Positions 15,949 to 23,701 of a DNA stretch of 30,674 nt are shown here, one piece after another. The notes beneath the pieces are model-generated. The model did no database searches, had not been told where the DNA came from, and was given only the letters and a program-made list of their open reading frames with translations. The DNA is from Candidatus Peregrinibacteria bacterium CG_4_10_14_0_2_um_filter_43_11 (lineage in GTDB: Bacteria > Patescibacteriota > Gracilibacteria > UM-FILTER-43-11): positions 1 to 30,674 of the forward strand of contig PFOK01000134.1 in NCBI GenBank assembly GCA_002792495.1, given 5' to 3'. Position 1 is the first letter of the stretch. The number at the start of each line of letters is the position of its first letter. A program made the translations under genes and the position numbers.

Positions 15949-16000
15949 ATTACGGGATGCAAAAATACACTTACATGCTCTTCTCAATACCCTCAAGATA

Positions 16001-16009
16001 TGCTATAAT
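16001..16009 (+). promoter_or_regulatory. Extended -10 giving a leaderless transcript
   Basis: TGC-TATAAT (16001-16009) is identical in form to the glyS extended -10. Six bases later comes ATG at 16016, so transcription start would coincide with the start codon. Confidence 0.6.
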
Positions 16010-16015
16010 GAACGG

Positions 16016-16159
16016 ATGACATCTACACCCGCTCCATCATCGGCAGATCAGCATGAACTTTCAACTCATATCGAATCCCTTGAGGAGCTACTTGCGCGTG
16101 AGCATACCCCTGATGAACTGGAGGCAAAAGTAGCAGCATTGGAAACCGCTTTGACATAA
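16016..16159 (+). CDS. Short ORF, likely N-terminal part of an interrupted gene
   Basis: This 47-codon ORF encodes an acidic, helix-prone peptide (HIESLEELLAREHTPDELEA core). It ends at a TAA that is in frame with the downstream GNAT-like ORF, and the 41 codons between are open. It is best read as the N-terminus of one longer protein; independent function as a leader peptide is the alternative. It starts directly at the expected transcription start. Confidence 0.45.
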   Translation: MTSTPAPSSADQHELSTHIESLEELLAREHTPDELEAKVAALETALT

Positions 16160-16282
16160 GGACATATTTCACAAGAACGTCCACTTAAGATAGGTATTCT
16201 TTGCCAGGCCCGAGAACGACTGAAGGTTGCACTCGCTCATCCTGTATGGAAAGGAGAAGAGCACATCGGAATAGGAGTTCGC

Positions 16283-17122
16283 TTGGAAACCATCAGAAAA
16301 ATGGCACACCCTTTGCAGATGATCGGCAAAATGTATGATTACGCTCTCGAGGCTTCTTCGGAAGAAGCCATAAACCTCGGAATTGATTGGAGTTCGGTGG
16401 ATACTGAAGCGTTGTTTGGTGACGATTCTAAAGATTTTGATACGATTGATGATTCCCGCCCTGGCACCACTAAATCTCCTTATGTAACCACCATACCTCT
16501 TCATAAAACTGAAATTCCAAGCCGACAAGGCCAACTGCAATTAATAGGAGCAAAACGGCTTGATATATACCAAGGCAATACCAAGTTCATTTTAGGGCTC
16601 ATCAACCACGATTTCCCCGTTGACGGTGATCAAAAACAACAAGTAGGCGGGTTTCAGTTTATTCAGACAAAACAAAGGGGGCGTGAGGAATGGGAAATGA
16701 AACACCGTTATGTGAGTGAATCCTATCGAAGTCAGGGAATTGCCCCAAACATGTTGCATTTTGGGGAAGCTTTTTTAAAAAAACGTGCCCAGGAAACCCA
16801 AATTCCCCAAGTCATGACGGCGGAAGTGGGTCAGGTAGATGTGCTTTTGTGGCTTTTAAAAGAGGGTTTCGTCCCGGAAAATGGAAAAGACGCAGGTCGA
16901 ATCAATCGGATTCTAAGTGGAGATCCTTCCCTGAAGATCGTTTCCGGTCCGCCGGGAAAAGATGACGGTCAGACACGAGATTGGTATATTTTCGAAAAAG
17001 AAAGGCTGAATTCACTTACAGAAGTACAACGTTCGGTCATGTGGAAGGGCAATGACAAGAAAAACCCCCATAATTACACAAACTGTTCTTTTCGGATTAA
17101 ATTAAAAAAACCGATTGAGTGA
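16283..17122 (+). CDS. GNAT-like acetyltransferase domain protein
   Basis: Read from the TTG at 16283 (279 residues), the C-terminal half contains a GNAT-type core: a beta strand VGGFQFIQTK (121-130), then VSESYRSQGIAPNML (143-157) with the R-x-x-G-x-A pyrophosphate-binding loop of motif A (149-154), and a following helix. The strand TAEVG and the DVLLWLLKEGFVPE segment match the later motif with a displaced residue before a helix. The substrate is unknown. The N-terminal 100 residues are acidic and not recognised. A rare AGGAG (16273-16277) lies 5 nt before the TTG, which could allow independent initiation. The gene is convergent with the hydrolase, 18 bp away. Confidence 0.6.
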   Translation: METIRKMAHPLQMIGKMYDYALEASSEEAINLGIDWSSVDTEALFGDDSKDFDTIDDSRPGTTKSPYVTTIPLHKTEIPSRQGQLQLIGAKRLDIYQGNTKFILGLINHDFPVDGDQKQQVGGFQFIQTKQRGREEWEMKHRYVSESYRSQGIAPNMLHFGEAFLKKRAQETQIPQVMTAEVGQVDVLLWLLKEGFVPENGKDAGRINRILSGDPSLKIVSGPPGKDDGQTRDWYIFEKERLNSLTEVQRSVMWKGNDKKNPHNYTNCSFRIKLKKPIE

Positions 17123-17140
17123 TTTTTGGCGTGTTGCGTT

Positions 17141-17644
17141 TTAAAAATTCCCCTCCTTTAAAAAACGGATGACGGCATCTATCACTTCGTCGTTATTCAT
17201 GATGTAGGTGTGTTCCGTAGGGACGATTAAAAAATCTTTCATGCCCTTCAGTCGCGTTTTTTCTACCGATACCTTTTCGTCGTACTCGCCGGCGATCACC
17301 CCCACTTCGTACCACGGGGAAGGCAACGTGTTTACAAGACTGTCTTCTTTTGTTGTCATCTCGTTCATCGCCGGCCCCATGACAGCCTTCATGAATTTAT
17401 TTTTTGACCATTTGTCCGCGGCCTTACTGCCTTGGTTGGGCGGAGCCAGCATGACCACTTTGCCCAAATTGGCAGGTTCGTTTTTGGATAAAAAATACCG
17501 CACCATAATGCCCCCAATGGAATGGGTGACGAAATTGATTTTTTTGGTTTCATCCGTGCACTTTTCGGCCAATTCCTGTTTCAAGTATTTTTCGGTGAGA
17601 TTTTCGACGGTATCGCTTCTTGTCGGGTAATGGATGTTGATCAC
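17141..17644 (-). CDS. Alpha/beta hydrolase (lipase-like), C-terminal part in shifted frame
   Basis: This 167-codon ORF begins with GTG overlapping the TGA of the upstream ORF (GTGA). It carries the catalytic part of an esterase/lipase: THSIGG with the likely nucleophile Ser 42 (the first Gly of GxSxG is Thr), LAPPNQGS after it, an acidic residue near GEYDE (Asp 122), and EHTYI with the likely catalytic His 145. It lacks the first strand and the oxyanion-hole HG motif, which are in the preceding ORF. The two pieces align as one protein of about 235 residues with the join at GIK/VINIHYP. The hydrolase lies 35 bp downstream of the ABC permease on the same strand. Confidence 0.75.
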   Translation of the reverse strand: MINIHYPTRSDTVENLTEKYLKQELAEKCTDETKKINFVTHSIGGIMVRYFLSKNEPANLGKVVMLAPPNQGSKAADKWSKNKFMKAVMGPAMNEMTTKEDSLVNTLPSPWYEVGVIAGEYDEKVSVEKTRLKGMKDFLIVPTEHTYIMNNDEVIDAVIRFLKEGNF

Positions 17645-17847
17645 TTTATACCCTCTTGTGCCAAATGTTTCCCTATTTTTTGCATCGAGAAAGGGCTTCT
17701 GCCTAATCCATGCAAAAGCACTACGTAATCCCCCTTGTTTTCGGTTACGGATTTTTTGAGCACACTTTCATTGTACAAAAAATGAGCGATCACCACCAAT
17801 ACGGTAGTCAAAACGATGATGGATAGGATCAATGCGGTTCGCCTCAT
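17641..17847 (-). CDS. Alpha/beta hydrolase, N-terminal part (membrane anchor and HG motif)
   Basis: The 68-residue ORF has an N-terminal transmembrane or uncleaved signal helix (about 5-25) followed by DYVVLLHGLGRSPFSM, the first strand and oxyanion HGLG motif of lipases. It ends at KHLAQEGIK-stop, where the family continues into the next strand. That strand is encoded in the -1 frame starting at the overlapping GTG. The decoded junction is ATA-AAG-TGA; a Lys tRNA on AAG could re-pair on the AAA one base back. A one-base deletion is equally simple. The protein would be membrane-anchored with an extracytoplasmic catalytic domain. Confidence 0.7.
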   Translation of the reverse strand: MRRTALILSIIVLTTVLVVIAHFLYNESVLKKSVTENKGDYVVLLHGLGRSPFSMQKIGKHLAQEGIK

Positions 17848-17882
17848 GGTTGGGTTTTAGAAAACGGATGGCCTGTTCTTTT

Positions 17883-18635
17883 TTAAACCTGAATTTTTTT
17901 AAAGAAATAACTGCCCAACCCCAAGAATAACAGAGTTACCAGCGTGAGAACAACAAGATCCATTGCCAGTCCGTAATGCCCCATACCCAAAAAGAGTTCA
18001 CGAAGCGCGTCGATTCCGTAAGAAAGAGGGTCAAGCCGGGTGATGATGGATAAAGTTTTTGGCAATCCTTCGAGCGGGAAAAGCGCGCCGGAAAGAAAGA
18101 AAAGCGGCATCACCAAAAAATTCATCACCAAATGAAACCCCTGCATGTCCTCCAGAAGCGAAGCGATCATGGTGCCCAAAGACGTGAACAAAAGAGCCAT
18201 CAAAAACATCACTCCTAATGCGGGAACAATAGAAATCAGGTGTTCCGGACGGAAGCCAAAAAACATCGACAGAATCATGAGGATTACCCCTTGAATGGTC
18301 GCAATGGTCGCTCCGCCCAGCGTTCTGCCCAGCATGATGTTGAATCGTGGCATGGGCGCCACCAAAGTTTCTTTTAAAAATCCGAACTGGCGATCCCAAA
18401 TCACTTCCATCCCGGAAAAAATGGAAGTGAAAATGATTCCCATTCCAATGATTCCCGGCGCGAGAAATGTGATGTAATTTCCTTGTCCCGCTTCCTGAAA
18501 AATAGAACTAAAACCATACCCGAGCGCCAGCAAAAACAAAAGCGGCTGCGCCAAAGACCCCACAATGCGGGAACGGGAACGGAGCCATCGTTTGATCTGC
18601 CTGAGCCAAAGAATGTAAATTTTATTCATAAACAT
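17883..18635 (-). CDS. ABC-2 type transporter permease (DrrB-like)
   Basis: The 250-residue protein has about six membrane helices in the ABC-2 pattern: an N-terminal amphipathic/basic stretch (RQIKRWLRSRSR), helices from about residue 27, the central FLKETLVAPMPR cytoplasmic segment, and the LSGALFPLEGLP motif before the last periplasmic loop (DPLSYGIDALRE). These are hallmarks of daunorubicin-resistance or polysaccharide/lipid-linked exporter permeases. It would pair with the ATPase encoded 7 bp upstream. A second in-frame ATG two codons later is an equally good start. The exported substrate cannot be told from sequence. Confidence 0.9.
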   Translation of the reverse strand: MFMNKIYILWLRQIKRWLRSRSRIVGSLAQPLLFLLALGYGFSSIFQEAGQGNYITFLAPGIIGMGIIFTSIFSGMEVIWDRQFGFLKETLVAPMPRFNIMLGRTLGGATIATIQGVILMILSMFFGFRPEHLISIVPALGVMFLMALLFTSLGTMIASLLEDMQGFHLVMNFLVMPLFFLSGALFPLEGLPKTLSIITRLDPLSYGIDALRELFLGMGHYGLAMDLVVLTLVTLLFLGLGSYFFKKIQV

Positions 18636-18642
18636 CGTTCAA

Positions 18643-19428
18643 TTATTTTCTCCACGCGCGGCGCATTCTTCTCATCATGTCGGTTGCTTTTGCCGATTCG
18701 TCGCGAATCGTTTTTCCGGTCAGAGAAAGAAAGGCCTCTTCAAGAGTGAGTGCATCCGTCTGTTTTTTGAGTTCATCCGATGTGCCCATCGCGACAATTT
18801 TTCCGTGATCAATAATAGCCACTCTCTGCGCAACACGATCCGCTTCTTCCATATAATGCGTAGTGAAAAAAACGGTTGTTCCCTCTTTTTTATTGAGCTC
18901 CTGCAGGTATTCCCACATGTGATTCCGGGTTTGCGGATCAAGCCCCAGCGTCGGTTCATCCAAAAAAATAACTTTGGGATGGTGCAGTAACCCTCTCGCA
19001 ATTTCGAGGCGGCGTTTCATTCCGCCGGAGAATTCTTTGGCCAATCTGTCTTTTTTATCCCACAAGTCAACAAAGATGAGCAGTTGCCTGATGCGTTCTC
19101 TGCGTAATGGTTTTGGCAAATCATAAATCACTCCGTGAAACTCCATATTCTCCCACGCGGTCAACTCGTCGTCCAGACTTTGATCCTGGAATACGATTCC
19201 AAAAGAACGCCGTACCGCTTCGGGTGATTTTACCGGATCATTCCCATTGACCAAAATACTGCCGGCGGTTGGCCGTAAAAGAGTTGTGAGCATTTTGATG
19301 GTGGTCGTTTTTCCCGCGCCGTTGGGTCCCAAAAAAGCGAAAATCTCCCCCGGTTTCACGGAAAAACCGATATCGTTCACTGCCGTGAAATCCCCGAATG
19401 TTTTAGTGAGATTGTTGACCCTGATCAT
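18643..19428 (-). CDS. ABC transporter ATP-binding protein (DrrA-like)
   Basis: This 261-residue ATPase shows Walker A GPNGAGKT (34-41), the Q-loop FQDQS, signature FSGGMKRR, Walker B VIFLDEP with LGLDPQTR, and the H-loop TTHYMEEA. The order and the Q-S-L-D stretch resemble DrrA-type ATPases of ABC-2 exporters. It energises the permease next to it; the two genes and probably the split hydrolase form one minus-strand transcription unit. A TATAAT close to the ATG suggests a very short leader. Confidence 0.95.
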   Translation of the reverse strand: MIRVNNLTKTFGDFTAVNDIGFSVKPGEIFAFLGPNGAGKTTTIKMLTTLLRPTAGSILVNGNDPVKSPEAVRRSFGIVFQDQSLDDELTAWENMEFHGVIYDLPKPLRRERIRQLLIFVDLWDKKDRLAKEFSGGMKRRLEIARGLLHHPKVIFLDEPTLGLDPQTRNHMWEYLQELNKKEGTTVFFTTHYMEEADRVAQRVAIIDHGKIVAMGTSDELKKQTDALTLEEAFLSLTGKTIRDESAKATDMMRRMRRAWRK

Positions 19429-19437
19429 GGCGATAGA

Positions 19438-19443
19438 ATTATA
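19438..19443 (-). promoter_or_regulatory. -10 box of the ABC exporter operon
   Basis: TATAAT on the minus strand ends 9 nt before the ATPase ATG, so transcription would start within about 3 nt of the start codon. No good -35 is seen at the expected distance. Confidence 0.5.
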
Positions 19444-19501
19444 TACACCTCTGCCTATTTATCCGCCTTTGGAGGAAATAATTTCAAATGAGTATAATAC
19501 A

Positions 19502-19528
19502 CCGAAGTCCGCCTTAGGCGGGCGAAGG
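19502..19528. repeat. Short GC-rich hairpin repeat
   Basis: CCGCC-TTA-GGCGG (19509-19521) is flanked by CGAAG on both sides, giving a compact GC-rich hairpin inside an A/T-rich gap between the ABC operon and a membrane protein gene. It looks like an intergenic microrepeat; no second copy is in the window. Confidence 0.4.
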
Positions 19529-19703
19529 AGTATACTACGCGTTTTCCCTATTATGACTTGTAAAACGATGATAACAACGGATGCCATAATACTCCGACTC
19601 ACCCACACGGAGCAACGTGAATATGTAAATCACGCGTAAAAAGCAGTGGCTTATCAGTGCCTTTATGGAGTTGATATTTTCTCTGTAAACCTCTCGTAAA
19701 AAA

Positions 19704-20078
19704 TCATTCCCGAGCCAAAAAATAGAACTCGATCAACAAAATGATGGCAAAAAGGAGGATAAAATCCCACCAGGTCAGCACACGAAGACGCTGGAAAATG
19801 AGACCAACATCCACCATCAAAGAAAGTAGAACCCCTTCGCGTAACGCGATATTCAGATAGTGGCTATCCGCTGTGTTTTTGCGAATCCACGTCCTTAGGT
19901 AATAAATGAGCAAGGCAAAGGTTCCTGTAAGCGCGATGAAGAGACTGGAATAAAACAAGGCCAGTGAAAGATAGCCCGAAAGGAATGGGCTCATTTTATT
20001 GATCACCACCAGCCAGGAAGCCCAGGCGATCAGGGTGGCAAGACCGATGCTGAAGGTGTATGGATTTTTGGGAAGCAT
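19704..20078 (-). CDS. Small integral membrane protein, unknown
   Basis: The 124-residue protein has four predicted membrane segments (about 9-27, 33-60, 80-95 and 101-120) with a short basic/polar loop (RTWIRKNTADSHYLN) between the second and third. No catalytic motif or family was recognised. It sits alone between the ABC operon and the SLH-RlpA-CAP gene, on the minus strand. The even hydrophobic pattern and clean start support it as a real gene. Confidence 0.65.
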   Translation of the reverse strand: MLPKNPYTFSIGLATLIAWASWLVVINKMSPFLSGYLSLALFYSSLFIALTGTFALLIYYLRTWIRKNTADSHYLNIALREGVLLSLMVDVGLIFQRLRVLTWWDFILLFAIILLIEFYFLARE

Positions 20079-20270
20079 TTTTAATTTTTTACCGCCAGAT
20101 CACTATATCAATAAAACGGTTTACTTCCAAATATGTCGTGAAATTCATCTTAAAAAACAGGAAAGTTTATCGGGATTACGGAGCGAGACGAAATCTATTG
20201 CTCCGTCGCGGAAAGTTCAAGGTCATTATTCATTTACCAAAGGCCTTGGGAAGGAGCGCGATTATGGACA

Positions 20271-20299
20271 ATGACTTTTTTTATCCGCCGAGGTATAAT
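20271..20299 (+). promoter_or_regulatory. Promoter of the SLH-RlpA-CAP gene
   Basis: A perfect TATAAT (20294-20299) has ATGACT (20271-20276) 17 nt upstream as a fair -35. The start would be near 20306, giving a leader of about 18 nt. Confidence 0.5.
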
Positions 20300-20323
20300 G
20301 GCGTGGCATTTTAAAAAATACCT

Positions 20324-23104
20324 ATGTTTTTCCGATCACGACTGATCAGTTTGGGAATTGCATTCCTGTGTCTTACGCCTCCGGTGCACGCCATGATTGT
20401 TTTTACGGATGTCGCTTCCGATCATCCTTATTACGAAGCCATTCAGTCACTGAGCGAACAAGGGGTTATTCAGGGGTACGAAAACAATACATTTCGTCCG
20501 GATCAGCCGGTGAATCGCGTGGAAGCGGTTAAGATCGTTTTATTGGGGTCAAAAGTGATTGTGCCCGACATTCAGCCTCAGGAGATTTTCCCTGATGTGA
20601 TGTATGGCGTGTGGTACGACAAATACGTCGCCAAGGCGAAGAATTTGAATATCGTACGAGGAGATGAAGAAACCGGGTTGTTCCGCCCGGGGGACACGAT
20701 TAATTTGGCGGAGGTTTTAAAAATGCTCATGACCGCCAACAGAATGGACGCTCAGACTCCTGATGAGGATCCATATAACGATGTCCCCAAAGACACCTGG
20801 TTTGCTCCTTATTTCGGTTATGCCAAGCTCGTCGGATTGCTCGATGAAGATGCCGACCATTTAGTCCATCCCGATAAAGCGGTCAATCGCGGTATGCTTG
20901 CCGAACTCATGTACCGACTTTCTTCCAGCCCCAAAGCGGATGAGTATGGAAAAGCGAGTTATTACGGGGCGCAATTTCATGGGCGAACCACTGCCAGTGG
21001 CGATGTGTTTGATGCCTCTTCTTTTACAGCGGCACACCGAACATATCCTTTCGGCACTTGGCTCAAAGTGACCAATGTAGAGGATGGCAAGTCCACTCTG
21101 GTTCGGGTGAATGACCGCGGGCCTTACTCGGAAGGGCGTATTATCGACCTGAGCAAAGCGGCTTTTGAGGCCATCGCCCCCCTTTCCCGTGGGGTAATTG
21201 ATGTGATGGTGGAGGTCGCTCCCGCTCCGCCAACAAATTCCGACTCCAGTGACAGCGCCGGAAATATCGGCCTTTTTTCCGCGAATCTGTTGAATGTTAA
21301 AGGGGCGGACTGTCCGGAAAAAAACAATCTGCGATACCTCTCCCGCACACGCTTTGAGGGCATTGAACTTTCAACTGATATTCCTGACTATTTGACAGAA
21401 GAAGAGGTGTTTCCTGTAAGCGGTAAGGTTTTTTCTACGGAAACGACTGTGGTGACGGCTTTTTTTTCTGACGCCAGCGGTTATAAAACCGCCATTTCCG
21501 CTACCGTTCATGATGGAGGTTTTTCTATGAATCTTCATTTTCCGGCTCCCGGTGAATACGAATTTGGGCTTCTCCCCGGAACATCCGGAAAAAGTGTGAT
21601 CGAACCCATACATGTGCTCCCCTACACGTGTGTGACCGAACAGGAAAATGAAGTAATGACTCCCCTTTCCCAGCCCCTGACCCTTATCGAAAACGGGGAA
21701 GGGAAAATCCTCTGGGAAAAAGGAGGTTATACCCTTTTTCAAATGACTTTTTCCCAGGAGGGCGTCGTCAAACGATTTGTTCTGCACGATGTGAGCGAAT
21801 GGCAGCCTTCTTACACAGATTTTGCTGATTTTAAGGAGGGGGAAGTTGAGTTCCGCCTGAGGGGTGGATTTCAGCAAAACAAGTCCTTTTTGGAAAATGA
21901 TTCAGCTGAATGGAGTCCTGCCATCTCCACGATTTTAAACACCGTGACCCATCAGGAATTCATCGCTGAACCCGATGAAATCACGCTTACCGCTTCACCA
22001 AAAGAAACCCAAAAAAGCGGACAACCGCTTCGGGTTCAGTTCATTCCCAAGGTGAGTGTGCGCTCCAGAGCCGCGATTATTTTACCGGACGGTCAGGTGG
22101 AAATGATTGAGCTTAAATCGTCCGATAATGCGGTTCCTATTAAAGATAAAAACGGCGTGGATATTTTTCCCCCTTCAGAGTCGCCACTCCTGTTTGAGTA
22201 TCTTGTCCGGCAATCAGGATTGCATTTTATTGAAATCAATAATGCCGGAGGGACCGCCTCACTCAACATTCCTTTGTACGATGAAGACACGTTTCCCCTA
22301 CTTCCGAATCCGGGGGAAAAAACCCGTCGCGAAAGCGCTGATCTGGGAAGTGATATTACGGCACTGCGGCTGAAGCTTGCGGAGCTCATCAATCGCGACA
22401 GGAGAGTTTATAAAAAATCCTCCCTTTCGCTCGATGATTCCCTGAATCAACTGGCGCAATACCGTTCCGATGACATGGCCTCCAATCATTATTTCAGTCA
22501 CTGGAACAGCAAGGGGCTTAGTGCCAATGATCTGAGAAAAAACTTTGCCATCGGGCAGGTGGTCGCGGAAAATCTTTCCAAAGATGTCACTCTTGAATTC
22601 GCGGAATACGGGTTGATGCGCAGCGCGATTCACCGGGCGAATATCCTGTTTCCCGACTGGACTCGCGTGGGGATAGGCATTAGCCGTAACACCGATGGTA
22701 CGTACACGTTTGTTCAACTGTTCTCGGAAAATCCGGTAGACATGGGTAATCTTTCTCAATTGAAGGAGCGGATGCTTGCCGCGATCAATCGTGAGAGGGA
22801 AACCCCTTTGACCGAAGATTCGAACCTTGGTGGCATCGCCCAGGAATGGAGCGATTTTATGGCGGAAAAAGACTTCTTTGACTTTACGAGTTCCGATGGG
22901 GTTACTCTTTTTGATAAAATCAAAGAGACAGGCATTAATAAACAAATCGGTACTTACATCGCGGGGAACATCACGTTTAATGAAGTGCTTGCGCAAATTG
23001 CCAAAAACACCGCATTGCTCACAAGCGAATGGAATACTATCGGCATAGGAATAAAGCAAGACAGTCTGGGAATCATTAAAGTAACACTGATTTACTCGGA
23101 ATAA
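20324..23104 (+). CDS. Secreted SLH-RlpA-CAP-CAP cell-envelope protein
   Basis: The 926-residue protein starts with a signal peptide (about 1-23, VHA cleavage). Three S-layer homology repeats follow (about 26-73, 88-137, 149-199), each with the F-x-D-V and F-R-P-x-x-x-x-x-R/N-R type pattern; they bind wall polymers. A RlpA-like double-psi beta-barrel comes next (about 208-298: ASYYG, HGRTTASGD, H238 and D264 in VRVNDRGPY), as in lytic transglycosylases acting on denuded peptidoglycan. The central part (about 330-670) is beta-rich and unrecognised. A CAP/SCP domain (about 680-810) has HYFSH, AENLS and SAIHRANILFPDWTRVGIGI. A second, degenerate CAP-like domain (about 812-926) ends the chain. 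It is probably an S-layer-anchored wall-remodelling protein. It is convergent with ndk. Confidence 0.9.
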   Translation: MFFRSRLISLGIAFLCLTPPVHAMIVFTDVASDHPYYEAIQSLSEQGVIQGYENNTFRPDQPVNRVEAVKIVLLGSKVIVPDIQPQEIFPDVMYGVWYDKYVAKAKNLNIVRGDEETGLFRPGDTINLAEVLKMLMTANRMDAQTPDEDPYNDVPKDTWFAPYFGYAKLVGLLDEDADHLVHPDKAVNRGMLAELMYRLSSSPKADEYGKASYYGAQFHGRTTASGDVFDASSFTAAHRTYPFGTWLKVTNVEDGKSTLVRVNDRGPYSEGRIIDLSKAAFEAIAPLSRGVIDVMVEVAPAPPTNSDSSDSAGNIGLFSANLLNVKGADCPEKNNLRYLSRTRFEGIELSTDIPDYLTEEEVFPVSGKVFSTETTVVTAFFSDASGYKTAISATVHDGGFSMNLHFPAPGEYEFGLLPGTSGKSVIEPIHVLPYTCVTEQENEVMTPLSQPLTLIENGEGKILWEKGGYTLFQMTFSQEGVVKRFVLHDVSEWQPSYTDFADFKEGEVEFRLRGGFQQNKSFLENDSAEWSPAISTILNTVTHQEFIAEPDEITLTASPKETQKSGQPLRVQFIPKVSVRSRAAIILPDGQVEMIELKSSDNAVPIKDKNGVDIFPPSESPLLFEYLVRQSGLHFIEINNAGGTASLNIPLYDEDTFPLLPNPGEKTRRESADLGSDITALRLKLAELINRDRRVYKKSSLSLDDSLNQLAQYRSDDMASNHYFSHWNSKGLSANDLRKNFAIGQVVAENLSKDVTLEFAEYGLMRSAIHRANILFPDWTRVGIGISRNTDGTYTFVQLFSENPVDMGNLSQLKERMLAAINRERETPLTEDSNLGGIAQEWSDFMAEKDFFDFTSSDGVTLFDKIKETGINKQIGTYIAGNITFNEVLAQIAKNTALLTSEWNTIGIGIKQDSLGIIKVTLIYSE

Positions 23105-23127
23105 GACAATCTGAATCGTATCTTATT
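23100..23127. terminator. Weak bidirectional hairpin between convergent genes
   Basis: AATAAGA (23100-23106) and TCTTATT (23121-23127) form a 7-bp A/T stem with a 14-nt loop spanning the 18-bp gap between convergent stop codons. T-rich sequence follows on the plus strand. The stem is weak, so this is tentative. Confidence 0.3.
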
Positions 23128-23584
23128 TTTCATCTTCCGAATACACGTGCATGTACTCTGTTTTTTCGTAGTCAAAGATTTCATCCTCTTTAAAAAAGCG
23201 TTTGACTTCCCGTTGAGCGGTCTCCAATGAATCGGAAGCGTGCACCGCGTTGCATTGAAAGCTCATTGCAAGATCTCCGCGAATAGATCCCGCATCTGCC
23301 GCACGCGCTTTGGTAATGCCTACCAAAATACGGACAGCATCCACCGCTTCCATCCCTTCCCAGCACTGGGCAATCACAGGAGAACTCTGCATAAAATTTT
23401 TAACCCCCTTAAAAAACGGTTTATCTGCCAAATGAGCATAGTGCTCTAAAATAATTGCTTCACTGAGATGCATCATTTTCATGCCAACCAGCTTTAGCCC
23501 TTTTTTTTCAAAACGTTTGGTGATTTCACCAATCAAACCGCGTTGAATACTATCGGGTTTGATAAGAACAAGAGTGCGTTCCAT
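23123..23584 (-). CDS. ndk: Nucleoside diphosphate kinase
   Basis: The enzyme moves the terminal phosphate from ATP to other nucleoside diphosphates via a phospho-His. The 153-residue chain has the family's LVLIKPD start (Lys 9), KPFF near 55-58, the IRGDLA stretch (101-106) and the active-site segment CNAVHASDS with His 115. Length is typical, slightly long at the C-terminus. It is a single gene transcribed away from the M16 peptidase's 3' end, which lies 117 bp upstream on the same strand; the gap has no clear promoter. Confidence 0.96.
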   Translation of the reverse strand: MERTLVLIKPDSIQRGLIGEITKRFEKKGLKLVGMKMMHLSEAIILEHYAHLADKPFFKGVKNFMQSSPVIAQCWEGMEAVDAVRILVGITKARAADAGSIRGDLAMSFQCNAVHASDSLETAQREVKRFFKEDEIFDYEKTEYMHVYSEDEK

Positions 23585-23701
23585 AATGGTTTAAATGATT
23601 AAGAATTAAATTGATAGGATGTGCCCCCAAGGGGAGCCTTCGGTGCGGGATGTGTGGGAATTCCACTAATCGTACAAATCCTTTAAATCCTCAAAATCCC
23701 A

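Larger units (their letters stand above)
16016..17122 (+). pseudogene. GNAT-like gene interrupted by in-frame TAA
   Basis: From the ATG at 16016 to the stop at 17122 there is one continuous frame broken only by TAA at 16157-16159. The codons between the stop and the downstream start at 16283 read as normal protein (including KIGILCQARERLKVALAHP). A nonsense mutation, stop-codon readthrough, or a sequencing/strain polymorphism would explain this. UGA recoding known from some CPR lineages does not help because the codon is TAA. Confidence 0.5.

Noticed and set aside
15880..15996. N-terminal extension of HigB to 15996
   Set aside because: It spans the higBA promoter and operator, and the family starts at the ATG at 15879.
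19247..19639. 130-codon plus-strand reading over the start of the ABC ATPase
   Set aside because: It is antisense to a clear Walker A coding region and has no motif of its own.
19999..20314. Two short plus-strand readings before the SLH gene
   Set aside because: They overlap the membrane-protein start region and the SLH promoter and have no recognisable features.
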